From positions 1 to 64,000 of the forward strand of contig JAHJCU010000008.1 of the NCBI GenBank assembly GCA_018812925.1: 64,000 nucleotides of DNA, given 5' to 3'. Below the pieces are notes generated by a model. It did no database searches. It saw only the letters and a program-made list of their open reading frames with translations, and had not been told where the DNA came from. Within the stretch, counting starts at the first letter, position 1. Each line of letters begins with the position of its first letter. This document shows positions 8,045-18,400 of this stretch, one piece after another. The stretch comes from Candidatus Omnitrophota bacterium. GTDB taxonomy: Bacteria > CAIJMQ01. The position numbers and the translations under genes are program-made.

Positions 8045-9196
8045 TTATCCTCGTGTAAAGTAAGGATTACCTTGAGAGTCCAAAACATTTACGGTTATAA
8101 AAATTAACAGGTGTGTCCTCTCCGTGCTGTTGATTTGTCTCTGAAAAAAAGCTTTACCGATAACAGGGATATCGCCAAGGAAAGGAATTTTGGAAATCAA
8201 TTCGGTAGTTTCCTCATTCATCAATCCACCGAGAACTATAGTAGTCCCATCATGCACTTCAACATTGGTAGTAGCATCCCTACTGGTAAAACTTGGCGGG
8301 GTAATTGTAACCGGCGTTTCACCACTTATTGCAGATATCGTGTAAGAAGTTGTTCCCGCCTCCATTTCACTTACTACGGGTTGCAAGAATAATCTGACGG
8401 ACTGTGTAGGTTGAATTACAGTAGGACTTACATACAAGACTATTCCAACATCGCGGTCTATAAAAGTCCAGTCATAATCAGTAGTAGTGGTATTTGTATC
8501 CGCATCGGTTTCTGTAGTAACATCAACAGTATCTACATACCGAACGGTCGTCACAAATCTTACAACCGCCGGCTCGTTATTCAAAGTTGTTACAGTAGGA
8601 GCAGATAGGAACTTCGTATCTGCTCTGGTAGAAAGCATATGAAGTGTTGCTTCAAGCGCCGGATAATTAAGAGATTGATAGGTCAACAGTAAACCATTAG
8701 CGGGAGTATCCCCCACACCTGAAGTCATTGAACCAGTAATTGTATCATGAGACCATGGTTGAGTAGGTAGTCCGGGAATACCGGAATATCTTTGGGTTCT
8801 ACCGATTGGATTTGCCCAATTAAAAGAGAAACTACCCCACTCCAACCCTAAATCTCTGAATGTTTCTTCGCCTACAGCAACAAATTTTGCCTCTATCGAA
8901 ACTTGAGGCGGTGTTCCCAGTTCTTCTATGAATTTTTCTATTTTTTTCAAATTGGAAGGTGTATTTCTAACTATCAATTTGTTGTGTCCGGGTATAACTG
9001 TAATAGAAGAACCGGGCGGCTGGGGAACAAGCTGGGTAAGCATTTGGACAATATCATCTTCGGGAATTTCCCCAACTCCGCCTATTCCAACTTGTGTCGT
9101 TCCCATTCCCTGCTGCTGCGCAACGACTTTTCCAACAGGAAATATTATAAGAAAAGCAATTATCAAACCCAATACCATCTTAAACTTTGTTTTCAT
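8045..9196 (-). CDS. Secretin pore protein, PilQ/GspD C-terminal part
   Basis: Outer-membrane channel for the pilus or secreted proteins. The 383 residues begin with a signal peptide ending near VVAQQQ. A short N3-like domain (VIPGHNKLIVRNTPSN) follows, then the secretin domain with VHDGTTIVLGGLMNEE and IPFLGDIPVIGKAFF near the C-terminus. It lacks the N0 domain found in most secretins; that domain is on the neighbouring upstream gene (9239-10810). The two are 42 bp apart and likely act together. Confidence 0.92.
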   Translation of the reverse strand: MKTKFKMVLGLIIAFLIIFPVGKVVAQQQGMGTTQVGIGGVGEIPEDDIVQMLTQLVPQPPGSSITVIPGHNKLIVRNTPSNLKKIEKFIEELGTPPQVSIEAKFVAVGEETFRDLGLEWGSFSFNWANPIGRTQRYSGIPGLPTQPWSHDTITGSMTSGVGDTPANGLLLTYQSLNYPALEATLHMLSTRADTKFLSAPTVTTLNNEPAVVRFVTTVRYVDTVDVTTETDADTNTTTTDYDWTFIDRDVGIVLYVSPTVIQPTQSVRLFLQPVVSEMEAGTTSYTISAISGETPVTITPPSFTSRDATTNVEVHDGTTIVLGGLMNEETTELISKIPFLGDIPVIGKAFFQRQINSTERTHLLIFITVNVLDSQGNPYFTRG

Positions 9197-9238
9197 TTAG
9201 CAATACTCCTCTTTCATTTTTTTCTTATCTTTTAAACC

Positions 9239-10810
9239 TTATTCTCCGCTACTACTACCACTCGAACCACTTGACTCTCCAAATGAAATTGTTTCAAGTT
9301 GAAGTGGTTGTGGTCGTAGTTGTCCGCGGATAGGTCCTCCAAACTGTAAATCAAAAATTTTCGTTTCAAGCGTTTCCATCGGAACATTATCAATCCTATC
9401 ACTTGAAGATATCCAAATAACGTTGGGATATATCTCGTAGTTCAAACCTCGAGAACGCAATATTAGAGACAAAGCGTCCATAAGCGATATGTCGCGCAAA
9501 GAAGCAGTAACATTATAAGTGCTTACCGGAACAGTAGGAATAGTTTCCATTCCAATACCGGCACCAGTCGCGCCCATACCAGCGCCAGGCGCTCCTGCGG
9601 CTGCCATCCCTTCCATAGCAGCAGTTTCTGCTGCAAATATAGCCTCATCAATCATCATGTTTACGCCACTTTGCCTTGAAAGGAACAGGATAACTGACCT
9701 CAAATCAGCGTCGGTAAATTCAAGTGAAACTTTTTTCTGCTTGATCGTTTCCTTTATTGCTTTTATAGCCAAAAAATCTTCATCCTCTACTGTCTGCTTC
9801 TGCTTTTCTTTTGCTACTCCACCAAGAACAGGCACAAAAGCACTGTCAACTTCTAACATCTTTTTTTCTCTTTCCGCTCTATATTTGTCCTCAACAACAT
9901 TCATTTCTTTCTTTGATTTATTAAATTTCCCTTGCGCAATTAGTGTTTCAATACCCGGATAATCTTGTTCTTCTTTTAAAACCTTTTCCCATATTTTAAT
10001 TGCTTCATCATAGTCTCTATTTTTCAAATGCTCTTTGCCTGTATTTACCATGTCTTCTAATCTCTTATATTCGTCCATTTCCGCCTTAGCTAACTGTATT
10101 TCTTCCATAAACTCTAATGCTTCCGCATCTGTTGGATTTGCTACGATTATCTTTTTAAGTTCATCCATGGCTCTATCGTATTTTTCATCGCGTTCATAAG
10201 TCCTGGCATTTACACGGTATTCTTGTATCCGCTTTACCTGCATCTGTTTATCTTTTTCTATTGCAGAATTGGTTTTTTCTATATTTAGGTTCGCGTCTTT
10301 GTCTTGAGAATTAATAACCAGAATTTTATTGAATTCAAGAAGCGCTTGTTCGTATTCACCCTGGTCAAAAGAAAGTTTACCCCGTTCTAGATATATCCGT
10401 TTCTTTTGCTCTCTTTCGAATTGAATAATATTCTGTTGCAATTCCGAGAGTTTTCTGGCTTCTTCTTCGCCTCTAATTACCACGTCTTTTGTATCTTTTG
10501 TCAACTCTTCCATTCTAACACTCCTACTTTCCATATCGCTAACTTGAGCCACTAAACCCTTAATTTCTCCAGCCATTTCATCGGGAGCTATCTTAAGAGC
10601 TTTATCAAACTTATCTTTGGCTTGTATAAATGCATTTACTTTCAAATACTCAAGCCCCTCATTCAAAAGAATCTTTATCTGCTCCAAGTTTGCTACATCG
10701 GATTGTTGTTTCATTTCTTCCTTTGCATAGATACACGAACAAGTCGAATATGCAAATATCAGAAACGAAAGAAGAACCATCACAAATCCTTTATTTTTTA
10801 AAATATCCAT
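9239..10810 (-). CDS. TPR protein with secretin N-terminal (STN/N0-like) domain
   Basis: Exported protein of 523 residues. An N-terminal hydrophobic segment (about 1-29) is followed by several TPR-like helical repeats (about 40-300, with a coiled region). The C-terminal part, residues 350-480, is an STN/N0-like fold (SLEFTDADLRSVILFLSRQ and LMDALSLILRSRGL). A Gly/Ala-Met-rich loop (about 395-420) interrupts this domain. With the next gene it appears to form a split secretin. TPRs could replace the pilotin/PilF function; that is inference. Confidence 0.82.
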   Translation of the reverse strand: MDILKNKGFVMVLLSFLIFAYSTCSCIYAKEEMKQQSDVANLEQIKILLNEGLEYLKVNAFIQAKDKFDKALKIAPDEMAGEIKGLVAQVSDMESRSVRMEELTKDTKDVVIRGEEEARKLSELQQNIIQFEREQKKRIYLERGKLSFDQGEYEQALLEFNKILVINSQDKDANLNIEKTNSAIEKDKQMQVKRIQEYRVNARTYERDEKYDRAMDELKKIIVANPTDAEALEFMEEIQLAKAEMDEYKRLEDMVNTGKEHLKNRDYDEAIKIWEKVLKEEQDYPGIETLIAQGKFNKSKKEMNVVEDKYRAEREKKMLEVDSAFVPVLGGVAKEKQKQTVEDEDFLAIKAIKETIKQKKVSLEFTDADLRSVILFLSRQSGVNMMIDEAIFAAETAAMEGMAAAGAPGAGMGATGAGIGMETIPTVPVSTYNVTASLRDISLMDALSLILRSRGLNYEIYPNVIWISSSDRIDNVPMETLETKIFDLQFGGPIRGQLRPQPLQLETISFGESSGSSGSSSGE

Positions 10811-10837
10811 TAGTCTAATCTCCCTTTTCCGAAGGAT

Positions 10838-11743
10838 TTATTCTCCTTCTTCTTCTATTTGAATTCTAATCTGTCCTATTAATTGACTGATTTCTTCTTC
10901 TAATTTATTTTCTTCCATTTGTTGTCTTGCGGAAGATATAACATTATTTATTTCTCTATATTCCGCTTGCACCTGATGTTTTTGTTGCAATTCAGCTTTA
11001 ATGCTTCTTTGTTTTTCTATATCTTTTAAATAGTTAAGAGCCTGACGATTACCGGATTCAAGCATCAGTACTTCTTTTAATTCTTTTTCTGCCTTATCAA
11101 AATTATTTGCTTGGATATTATTACGTGCAGATTTTAAAAGTTCCGATACACGTCGAGCATTAGAACGAATGCGAGCTTTTTCTACTGCCACAAGTCCATC
11201 TTTAGCTCTGCGGTTATCATAATAGATATCAATAGCTTTCTTAAAATTTGCATCCGCTTTATCCAAATTGCCCGCTTTTAAATATTCAAATCCTTCGGTT
11301 ACATATTGAGCAGATTCTCCGCGAAGTTTTTCAGCTTTATATTTTTTTTCAAGCGGCGCAAGTTCTTGCAAAGATTTAGAGATTTGAATTGCCAATTTCT
11401 CAAGAGAAGATGCTTCGCGATAATAAATTTTAGCGCCATCTTCTTTTCCCTTTGAAACAAGAATCTGAGCATTATTTTCATAAACAGAGACTTTTTCCTT
11501 TACCGAAACCAATGCATTCTCTAATCCTTTTATGGCTTTTTCTAATTCTTTTTTTCTTATCAGCGCATCCGCATCTTCAATAGATTTTTTAGTCTGTTTT
11601 TCAAAATTGCGAATTGATGTTCTTTCCTCAGAGCCAAGACCAATATCTTTATTTAAAGTATCAGCATAAGCACTTTTTACCAAAAATAATCTCGGCAAAA
11701 TAAACAAAGACAGAATTACAAAAAAAGTTACTAGAGTTCTCAT
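10838..11743 (-). CDS. TPR-like helical protein of the pilus locus
   Basis: Predicted exported protein of 301 residues. The signal peptide ends near KSAYA (residue 27); the rest is charged and helical, with TPR-like units (EGFEYLKAGNLDKADANFKKA and NIQANNFDKAEKELKEV). The start overlaps the preceding stop as TAATG, so it is translationally coupled to the PilP/GspC-like gene. It may help secretin assembly or bind peptidoglycan-side components; no precise family is recognised. Confidence 0.7.
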   Translation of the reverse strand: MRTLVTFFVILSLFILPRLFLVKSAYADTLNKDIGLGSEERTSIRNFEKQTKKSIEDADALIRKKELEKAIKGLENALVSVKEKVSVYENNAQILVSKGKEDGAKIYYREASSLEKLAIQISKSLQELAPLEKKYKAEKLRGESAQYVTEGFEYLKAGNLDKADANFKKAIDIYYDNRRAKDGLVAVEKARIRSNARRVSELLKSARNNIQANNFDKAEKELKEVLMLESGNRQALNYLKDIEKQRSIKAELQQKHQVQAEYREINNVISSARQQMEENKLEEEISQLIGQIRIQIEEEGE

Positions 11744-12477
11744 TATTGTATGCGTTTAAACTCGCCTCTGGTTTTTAATTCATATTTACCGGCATCCGAC
11801 CTGAAAATTATAACTGTATTTTCAGAAATACTCAAGACCTCCCAATTTTCGATTTTGTCACCTACCTTTACGAAGTAGGTTCTCTTTGTGCTTTCATTCT
11901 GTAACATCGCTTCTTTAGAACCTGACTCGATAGGCATAATGCCCGTAAGTTTGAAAGACATCTGCACCACAGGAGCACTTAATCTATGTTGTCCGCCTTC
12001 GCCGCTTAAAACAACAACATCCCGAGAGATAGAAATCACTATGAAATTTTCCGCCTGCTCTCCCTCTTTTACATTATAAAGATTGCCTGTCTTGGAATTT
12101 TTTAAAGTAGCTACCAGAACGCCATCGGTCTTGGAAACTATCCCGATGCATTGCAAACTCATCTGAGGCGAAATCGGAGTAATTGGTCCTTTAACTTCAA
12201 CCGGAAAAAACACAGCTCGGTCAGATATGGGTTGATAATAAGACATTGGTTTTCCTTTTATATAGGCACCCAAATCGATATTATATATGCCCCCGCCTGA
12301 TTGTATATCCGAGGTTTTGGGTGGTTGAATTTCCCTTTCAAAATCTTTAAGTTCTTCTTTTTTATTTACTCCTGAAAACATCCGTATCCCGGTTAGGATT
12401 AAAAAAATCACAAAAACACCTAGTATCAATTTCTCATAGTTCTCTTTACTCCAAAGTAAGATATTATTGTTAACCAT
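11743..12477 (-). CDS. PilP/GspC-like inner-membrane protein
   Basis: Bitopic protein of 244 residues with one membrane helix at about 17-34 (LILGVFVIFLILTGI), a proline-rich linker and two repeated small beta domains (about 105-170 and 175-240), each like the homology region of GspC/PilP that contacts the secretin. Both contain a G..Y.V..G..... pattern (GNLYNVKEGEQAENF and RTYFVKVGDKIENW). Its place after the PilM-N and PilO-like genes fits the alignment-complex order M-N-O-P-Q. Two copies of the domain are unusual. Confidence 0.72.
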   Translation of the reverse strand: MVNNNILLWSKENYEKLILGVFVIFLILTGIRMFSGVNKKEELKDFEREIQPPKTSDIQSGGGIYNIDLGAYIKGKPMSYYQPISDRAVFFPVEVKGPITPISPQMSLQCIGIVSKTDGVLVATLKNSKTGNLYNVKEGEQAENFIVISISRDVVVLSGEGGQHRLSAPVVQMSFKLTGIMPIESGSKEAMLQNESTKRTYFVKVGDKIENWEVLSISENTVIIFRSDAGKYELKTRGEFKRIQ

Positions 12478-12603
12478 TTAATTTACTCCACAGAATCGTC
12501 AATACCTCATAACGACTATCCCAGTATAAACGAAAAATCCATGAACAAAAAAACTATTTACATCTGAGCCTACAAACTTGTCAAAACTTTATTGCAATCC
12601 TAT

Positions 12604-13383
12604 TTATTTCCATCTAATAACAGACAGCGACAAATCAACTTGTATACTTTTTTCAGATGCAGATGCAACTGGCGAACGATAACCTCTCTGAGCCGTCACA
12701 TTGGATCCAGTCGTCGTTTCACTACCTGTTATCGAAGAACCAAGAGAAAACTCTCTTATTGTAAAAAATCCCTTGTCAGTATTTTCCAATGTAAACAAAA
12801 GATTGGTCAAAGAAGATGTATCGCATTTCACTCCTAAGTTTAGAGGAAAATCTTCATACATATTCGTATTTTGTGCCACCCCCAACTCTATAACATCTAT
12901 TGATTTTACTCCAACATCAATCAACAAATTAACAATTATCTCCGTAATATATAGGTTTCTTATTAATTGAAGCGCTTTTGTTTCTGATGGTAAAAAATTA
13001 GGTAATCCAAAATCTTCGGTTAAAATCTGGACTTTTCTTTCTAAAGCTTTGACCTTAATTCTTTCTTTTACTTTTTTAAATTCTTCAAGAAAAAATAGAG
13101 GACGATTAACGCCTTCGGGAAGCGTTAATTCTTTCGATACCGGCAATTTCGCTTTCCAATTTTCGTATTTTTCTTTCAATTGCTCATTATCTTTTTGCAT
13201 AGAATCGACCAGCTCTTTAGAAGGCAAATTCTCAGACGAATAAATCTGTTTAAGTTTGACAATGGTTTCTGCCAAGAGTTTATCCGCTTCATTTGACTTT
13301 TTAAATAACGGATAGCCAAACAATGAAAACACCATCATCAACACAGCTAATGCTATTAGATATGGAAGGCTCTGTTTTAACAT
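12604..13383 (-). CDS. PilO/GspM-like inner-membrane protein
   Basis: 259 residues with an N-terminal membrane helix (residues 5-25), a coiled coil (about 30-125) and a C-terminal ferredoxin-like region (about 135-258). This is the usual design of PilO. It starts 2 bp after the PilM-PilN fusion. Sequence identity to PilO is not obvious by eye; the call rests on architecture and gene order. Confidence 0.7.
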   Translation of the reverse strand: MLKQSLPYLIALAVLMMVFSLFGYPLFKKSNEADKLLAETIVKLKQIYSSENLPSKELVDSMQKDNEQLKEKYENWKAKLPVSKELTLPEGVNRPLFFLEEFKKVKERIKVKALERKVQILTEDFGLPNFLPSETKALQLIRNLYITEIIVNLLIDVGVKSIDVIELGVAQNTNMYEDFPLNLGVKCDTSSLTNLLFTLENTDKGFFTIREFSLGSSITGSETTTGSNVTAQRGYRSPVASASEKSIQVDLSLSVIRWK

Positions 13384-13385
13384 TG

Positions 13386-15248
13386 TTATTTCTCTAAACC
13401 TATTTCAAGTATAAATTTAACTTCGTCTTTTTGAACTGTCGATGATGCTCCTGTTGCCTGCGGAGTTGCTCTTGCGCTTCTAACTGTCGCCGTCGCGCCT
13501 CTAACCGTCGCCGTCGGCTGAGTCATTCTGCCACCTTGCCCCGCTTCTAAAGTAGATGACACTGAAATTAATTCTACGGTTTTAAATAACGAGGAAGTTT
13601 TTAATTGTTTTATATATTCATCGACAGTGGGATAGGAAGCGGTAACACCGCTCAAAGATATTTTACTTCCCGACGAAGCAGCCGTGTTCTCCAATGCCGG
13701 TTGGGATTGTGTCTGTCTTGTCCCCCTGTAATCTGTCTCATCGGAAAACGTTTCTTCGCCCATTTCATCAGCAATAGTAGGAACCACTCTTTTATTGCTG
13801 GTTGTAACCGAGCCCATGGTAGGGGATCCCACAGTAGGAGCTCCACCAGAGAAATTTCCTCTTCCTAATCTTCCGGTCATATTAGATATCTCTGTGATGT
13901 ATATATCAGACGGTGTAAGTTCAGAAACTTCAAGAAGGATTTCAGATAATTGAGATTTTTGTTTAAGAACCCCCTCCATATTTTTAAGTTGACTTGTAAT
14001 AGTTTGTTGCTCCTTTTTTAATATATCTAATTTAGATATATAAGGGGTATAAGTATCTAAAATCGGTTTTGCTATACTAATTTTTTCTTTCGTAAAATTA
14101 TAGCTTCTTGCATCCAACGCCAACATAAAAGATCCTATTAAAAACAGTGCAACAAAAGAAGCGATAAAATACAATCTTTTATTCGCTAATTTTTTCTGGC
14201 TTAGAATTTTGATAGGCAAAAGATTTATTTCAACCGATGAACGTTCCAAGAGCCGAAGAGCTAATCCTGTGCTTACAGAGAAATTGCTGGCATTACTAGC
14301 CAATGCTTCCGGATTATAACGGATTTTATTAAAAGGGTTGACTTCTTTTATTTCTATTTTAAAAGCATTATTCAAAAGTTCGTAGATGTTAGAATTCTTT
14401 GGAAATTCACCCGACATATACATATATTGGAAATGGGTTACTTTTTCTACCTGCGACAGATAATAGGTAGTAGTCCTTTTAATTTCAGCGATTAAATCTT
14501 CCCAAATAGGCAAAATTACAGAAGAAACATCTTCTGTTTCAAGAATCTCTTCGGCTTTTTCAAGTTCTACTTTCCTTGCTTCTGCGATTTTCCTCAATAT
14601 ATTTCTTCTGCCTATAGGAACTGCTCGAGTAAACGCAATTTCCCCCTTGTTCTCGATAGACACATCCGTATAACTATACCCAAAATTCATTAAAATACCG
14701 ACTTTTTCTTTAGATAACAAATCGTTAAAAATAAGACAGTTATGTAAAGCAAGCGAAGAGGTATCAACAATGTCGGGGGTTTTATTTATAGATTCCTGTA
14801 AGAGTTTAATTAAATCTTCCGCAAAACTTTGCTTTATAGCGGCTATCAGCACTATTACAGGTCCCGGGATTTTGCTGATAGGAGAAACTACCTGATAGTC
14901 CCATCTTACTTCATTTAAAGAAAAAGGAACCTGCTGTTGAACCTCAAAAGACACTACTTGTTTTAGTTTTGAATGCGATACCGGCGGTAATTTTACCCTT
15001 CTTACAAAACTTGTATGCCCTCCCACACCTAAAGAAATTTCATCCTTTTCAAAATTCAATCCTTCAAAAGCTTTAACTGTATTTTCGACTAATACTTTTT
15101 TATCTTCTTCTTTTTTACTTAAGGAAGATTTTATCGACCTTGCTTCAACCAAAACAATACCTTCCGCAGTTTTAGCCAACTTTACTAAATTAATATGGTC
15201 GCCGGTAAATTCTATTCCTATCGCAGATTTAACTTTTGTTTTAGCCAT
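13386..15248 (-). CDS. PilM-PilN fusion protein
   Basis: Residues 1-340 are an actin-like PilM ATPase (SAIGIEFTGDHINLVKL; VRRVKLPPVSHSKLKQVVSFE; GILMNFGYSYTDVSI). Residues about 345-620 resemble PilN: the INLLPIKIL motif, one membrane helix (about 363-382), a coiled coil and a periplasmic domain. In most bacteria these are two genes joined by the INLLP peptide of PilN; here that motif lies inside one chain. A Gly/Thr-rich segment (about 465-535) interrupts the PilN part. A good sigma-70-type promoter lies 30 bp upstream. Confidence 0.87.
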   Translation of the reverse strand: MAKTKVKSAIGIEFTGDHINLVKLAKTAEGIVLVEARSIKSSLSKKEEDKKVLVENTVKAFEGLNFEKDEISLGVGGHTSFVRRVKLPPVSHSKLKQVVSFEVQQQVPFSLNEVRWDYQVVSPISKIPGPVIVLIAAIKQSFAEDLIKLLQESINKTPDIVDTSSLALHNCLIFNDLLSKEKVGILMNFGYSYTDVSIENKGEIAFTRAVPIGRRNILRKIAEARKVELEKAEEILETEDVSSVILPIWEDLIAEIKRTTTYYLSQVEKVTHFQYMYMSGEFPKNSNIYELLNNAFKIEIKEVNPFNKIRYNPEALASNASNFSVSTGLALRLLERSSVEINLLPIKILSQKKLANKRLYFIASFVALFLIGSFMLALDARSYNFTKEKISIAKPILDTYTPYISKLDILKKEQQTITSQLKNMEGVLKQKSQLSEILLEVSELTPSDIYITEISNMTGRLGRGNFSGGAPTVGSPTMGSVTTSNKRVVPTIADEMGEETFSDETDYRGTRQTQSQPALENTAASSGSKISLSGVTASYPTVDEYIKQLKTSSLFKTVELISVSSTLEAGQGGRMTQPTATVRGATATVRSARATPQATGASSTVQKDEVKFILEIGLEK

Positions 15249-15278
15249 TTTGGATTATCTTTTATTGAAGAGAAAAGG

Positions 15279-15307
15279 AGTATAACAATATTAATAAACT
15301 CGGTCAA
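15279..15307 (-). promoter_or_regulatory. Sigma-70-type promoter of the pilM-N operon
   Basis: Minus strand: TTGACC, 17 bases, TATACT, ending 31 bases before the pilM-N ATG. This would drive the block from the PilM-N fusion to the secretin separately from the pilin genes. Confidence 0.7.
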
Positions 15308-15426
15308 GAACTTCTTATTAAAGATTTAGATGGAGATATGTAGAGGGACGATTTATTTCAATATATTTCTATGCATTTCTATTATATTTCGACATATTCT
15401 TTAATCTTGACTTTTTACTTATTATC

Positions 15427-18400
15427 TTACTCCCCTATCTCTCTGAAATACTTGTAGATATTTTTGGGAGAAACTTGAGAATACGGCGGATGACTCGGGT
15501 CAACTACCGTAAATATTCTTCTTGCGGGAGTCGGGTCGGAACCGTTGTTATCTTTTGCCCGAACTTCAAAGACATAAGTGCCTACAGAAAGTCCGGAATA
15601 GGTTTTCTCTCTATAATCAGGATGGGTTGAATCTTTCCATCCTTGCCAACCTTCCAAACCTCCTAGTCGATAGTTATATTCATAAGGCGGCATACCTCCT
15701 ACTCCTCTCCATGTAAAATTAACATCTCCATATACTTGCCCCGACGGACCAGAAGTAATAATAGTATTAGGGACTTCGGGAGAAACATACCATACCCAGA
15801 CAGCTTCATTTGAAACTCTACGAGAAACAATAATTGGGTCACAAGCAACCCCATCCAAATCTTTCGCTTTAACTCTGAATCTATATAACCTGCCTACTTC
15901 CAATCCTTCAAAAGATACAGAAGTTCCGGGCGTTCCTTTTTGGGTTGGATCAGGTACCGGCGGTGGAAAACTACCGTCATCCCAAGGCGTGCCATCCTGC
16001 CAATTGCAAGTATTCTCCGAATAAGTAAAAGGGTCTTCACCGTCATCAGCGGTACCGCCTGCGACGCAATCCCAATCATTTATGCTGTCACTCCAATACT
16101 CTAATCTCCATTTATACCGACACGGAGTCGTATCAATCGCAACCCATTTGAAAGAAGCAAAACTATGCGGATACGGATTAGACGGATATTCTACAAGAAT
16201 AATTTGAGGAATATCCGAATCGATTTTTAGTTTATAACCGTAAATATTACTTGATGTTTGATATGTTATATCATTTCCAATAGGAAGTTCCTCTACTATC
16301 GTATCAGCGTGCGAATAGCCCATATTCGGCGCAATCCATACTTCCGCCGTATCAGCAGAATCTTTGTCTTCTGCAAGTTTACTTACTTCCATATATCCTT
16401 CATCTAAAACTCTGAATTGAATAAGGTTCGTATCGCCGTCACTAAAGAGTACATTCTTCGCATATAACCAAACAAAGTCGTCTTTCACACCCCCCTGCAA
16501 CAAACGCTGTCCCTGATTATTGGACATAATGACTTCTTCATCATAAAGACGGACTTCCTCACAATCGAACCACTCGCTCCATTCACGAGGTTCGGGCGAA
16601 GTAGCGCGACTATATCTATATTGTGCATTAAGCGATATTCCAGAACAATTTGTAGAATCTTCCGGAATTTCCATAGAATCATCATGTCCTTTGCGCTCCG
16701 GTTCACCAGCTTTAGGCGGATTTTCATTATTCCTATCTTTTACTTTAACTCTAAGGGTTACTTGTTTTTTGGGAATCCACAGAGAAGTATTGCCTACGAT
16801 TTCCGTATCTCCGCCGTCCCACTGGACCCAGACCTCATCCCAATAATAATTATCGGTTTGTAGATAAGTAGTAGGAGTAATAACGTCATCCCAATCTGTT
16901 TTTATATTATTATCTTCTGTTGCCGGCACAAAAACCTGCGTCCCGCAAACTCTGTATGAGCCAGGAGGCGTTTTATCGAGAGTAAAAGCGATAATAGACG
17001 TATCGGAACTTGGTAGATCTCCCAGTGGATAGGTATCGCTACTTAAATTAATTCTATTTTTAACCGTCAACTGGACAAAATATGTTCTGTCGCCTAAATC
17101 AGTATCACTGTCCTCAATCTGCGAAAGGTCGGGGCAGTCATCTTCATCGGGACTACCATAATCTGTGCTGTATCTACCCGTCGAATCGTTTTCTTTAGTA
17201 TTAACGCTATTATCCCAATCTGTATATATCCATTGTCCCGGATAAATTTCGCGTCCTAAGTCAACCGTTAATCCACCGGAATCATCAGAATCCCATACAG
17301 GGTCTGACACAAAATTACCGCCATCATCACGCGTCCAAATTCTTATTCTATACGAATCCAACGGCAAATAATCGCCGTCTATATCTATATATTTCCACCT
17401 AAACTGCGGAGTAGCGTCGTGAATAGGCGTATTAACGGGGAAATCTCTCCATCCGTCATCGCTATCATTTGGGAATTCGTCTTCACCAACGACATAAAAT
17501 TCTCTCACCTGTAAACGCCAAGGATGCAGTCCCAATCCCAAATCCTCGCCTTTGAAAGCAGAAACATCCGAGGGAGAACTAAACCCGCCTACTCTTGCCA
17601 GTTCTTTATTGACTCTAATACCGCCCGATATGGATTGCGTAAGTTCCGGCTTAAATTTAATTTCAACATTGTCCGCACCAACAGGAGTAACACTTACTAT
17701 TTCATAAACAGGTTTTATTTCGGAAGCAAAACTGCCGAAACTTATCTTAAGAGGTTGATATAAGTCTGTATCACGGGTTTCGGTATCCACTGAATCCAAT
17801 TCTAAAATAACAGTATCCAAACCTACTTCGTCTACAATATATCCTGTATATCTATGCCCTTCGGGACTAAGTCGGACAACCTGCGCATTACCCTTATCAG
17901 ACACCCAGCATTCGCCTGTAGAAGGGTCAATAGATACTGCATTAGGCGAATCAAATCCGAAAATTTTAGTATGGCGGTTGCCGTTTAGAGTGTAACCATC
18001 TGGAACATCTTTATCCAATTGGACGATGTATGAATCTGAACCTATACTACCTTCACATGCAACCCAACAGTTACCTGAAAGAGGGTCGGCAGAGACAGAT
18101 ACAGGATTGTTAAACCCTGTTATTATGTGGTGATAACCGGCATCAGTATTTATGTTATATCCCGCAGTCGCCGGAATAATGTCATTGCCGATATCACCAT
18201 TTATCCAAATAACTGTATCGTTATCATCGATAACCCAACAGTCGCCCAAAATCGAATCAACGGCAACTGCAACAGGTTCGGTAAATCCGCCAATACGCGC
18301 AAGTTCTCTTGCCACCGAAGAGCCGTCCATTACATAGTTGCGTAAAGGAAGGTCTATAATGACGCCAATAGCTTCTTCATCTCCATAGTCAATAAAATTA

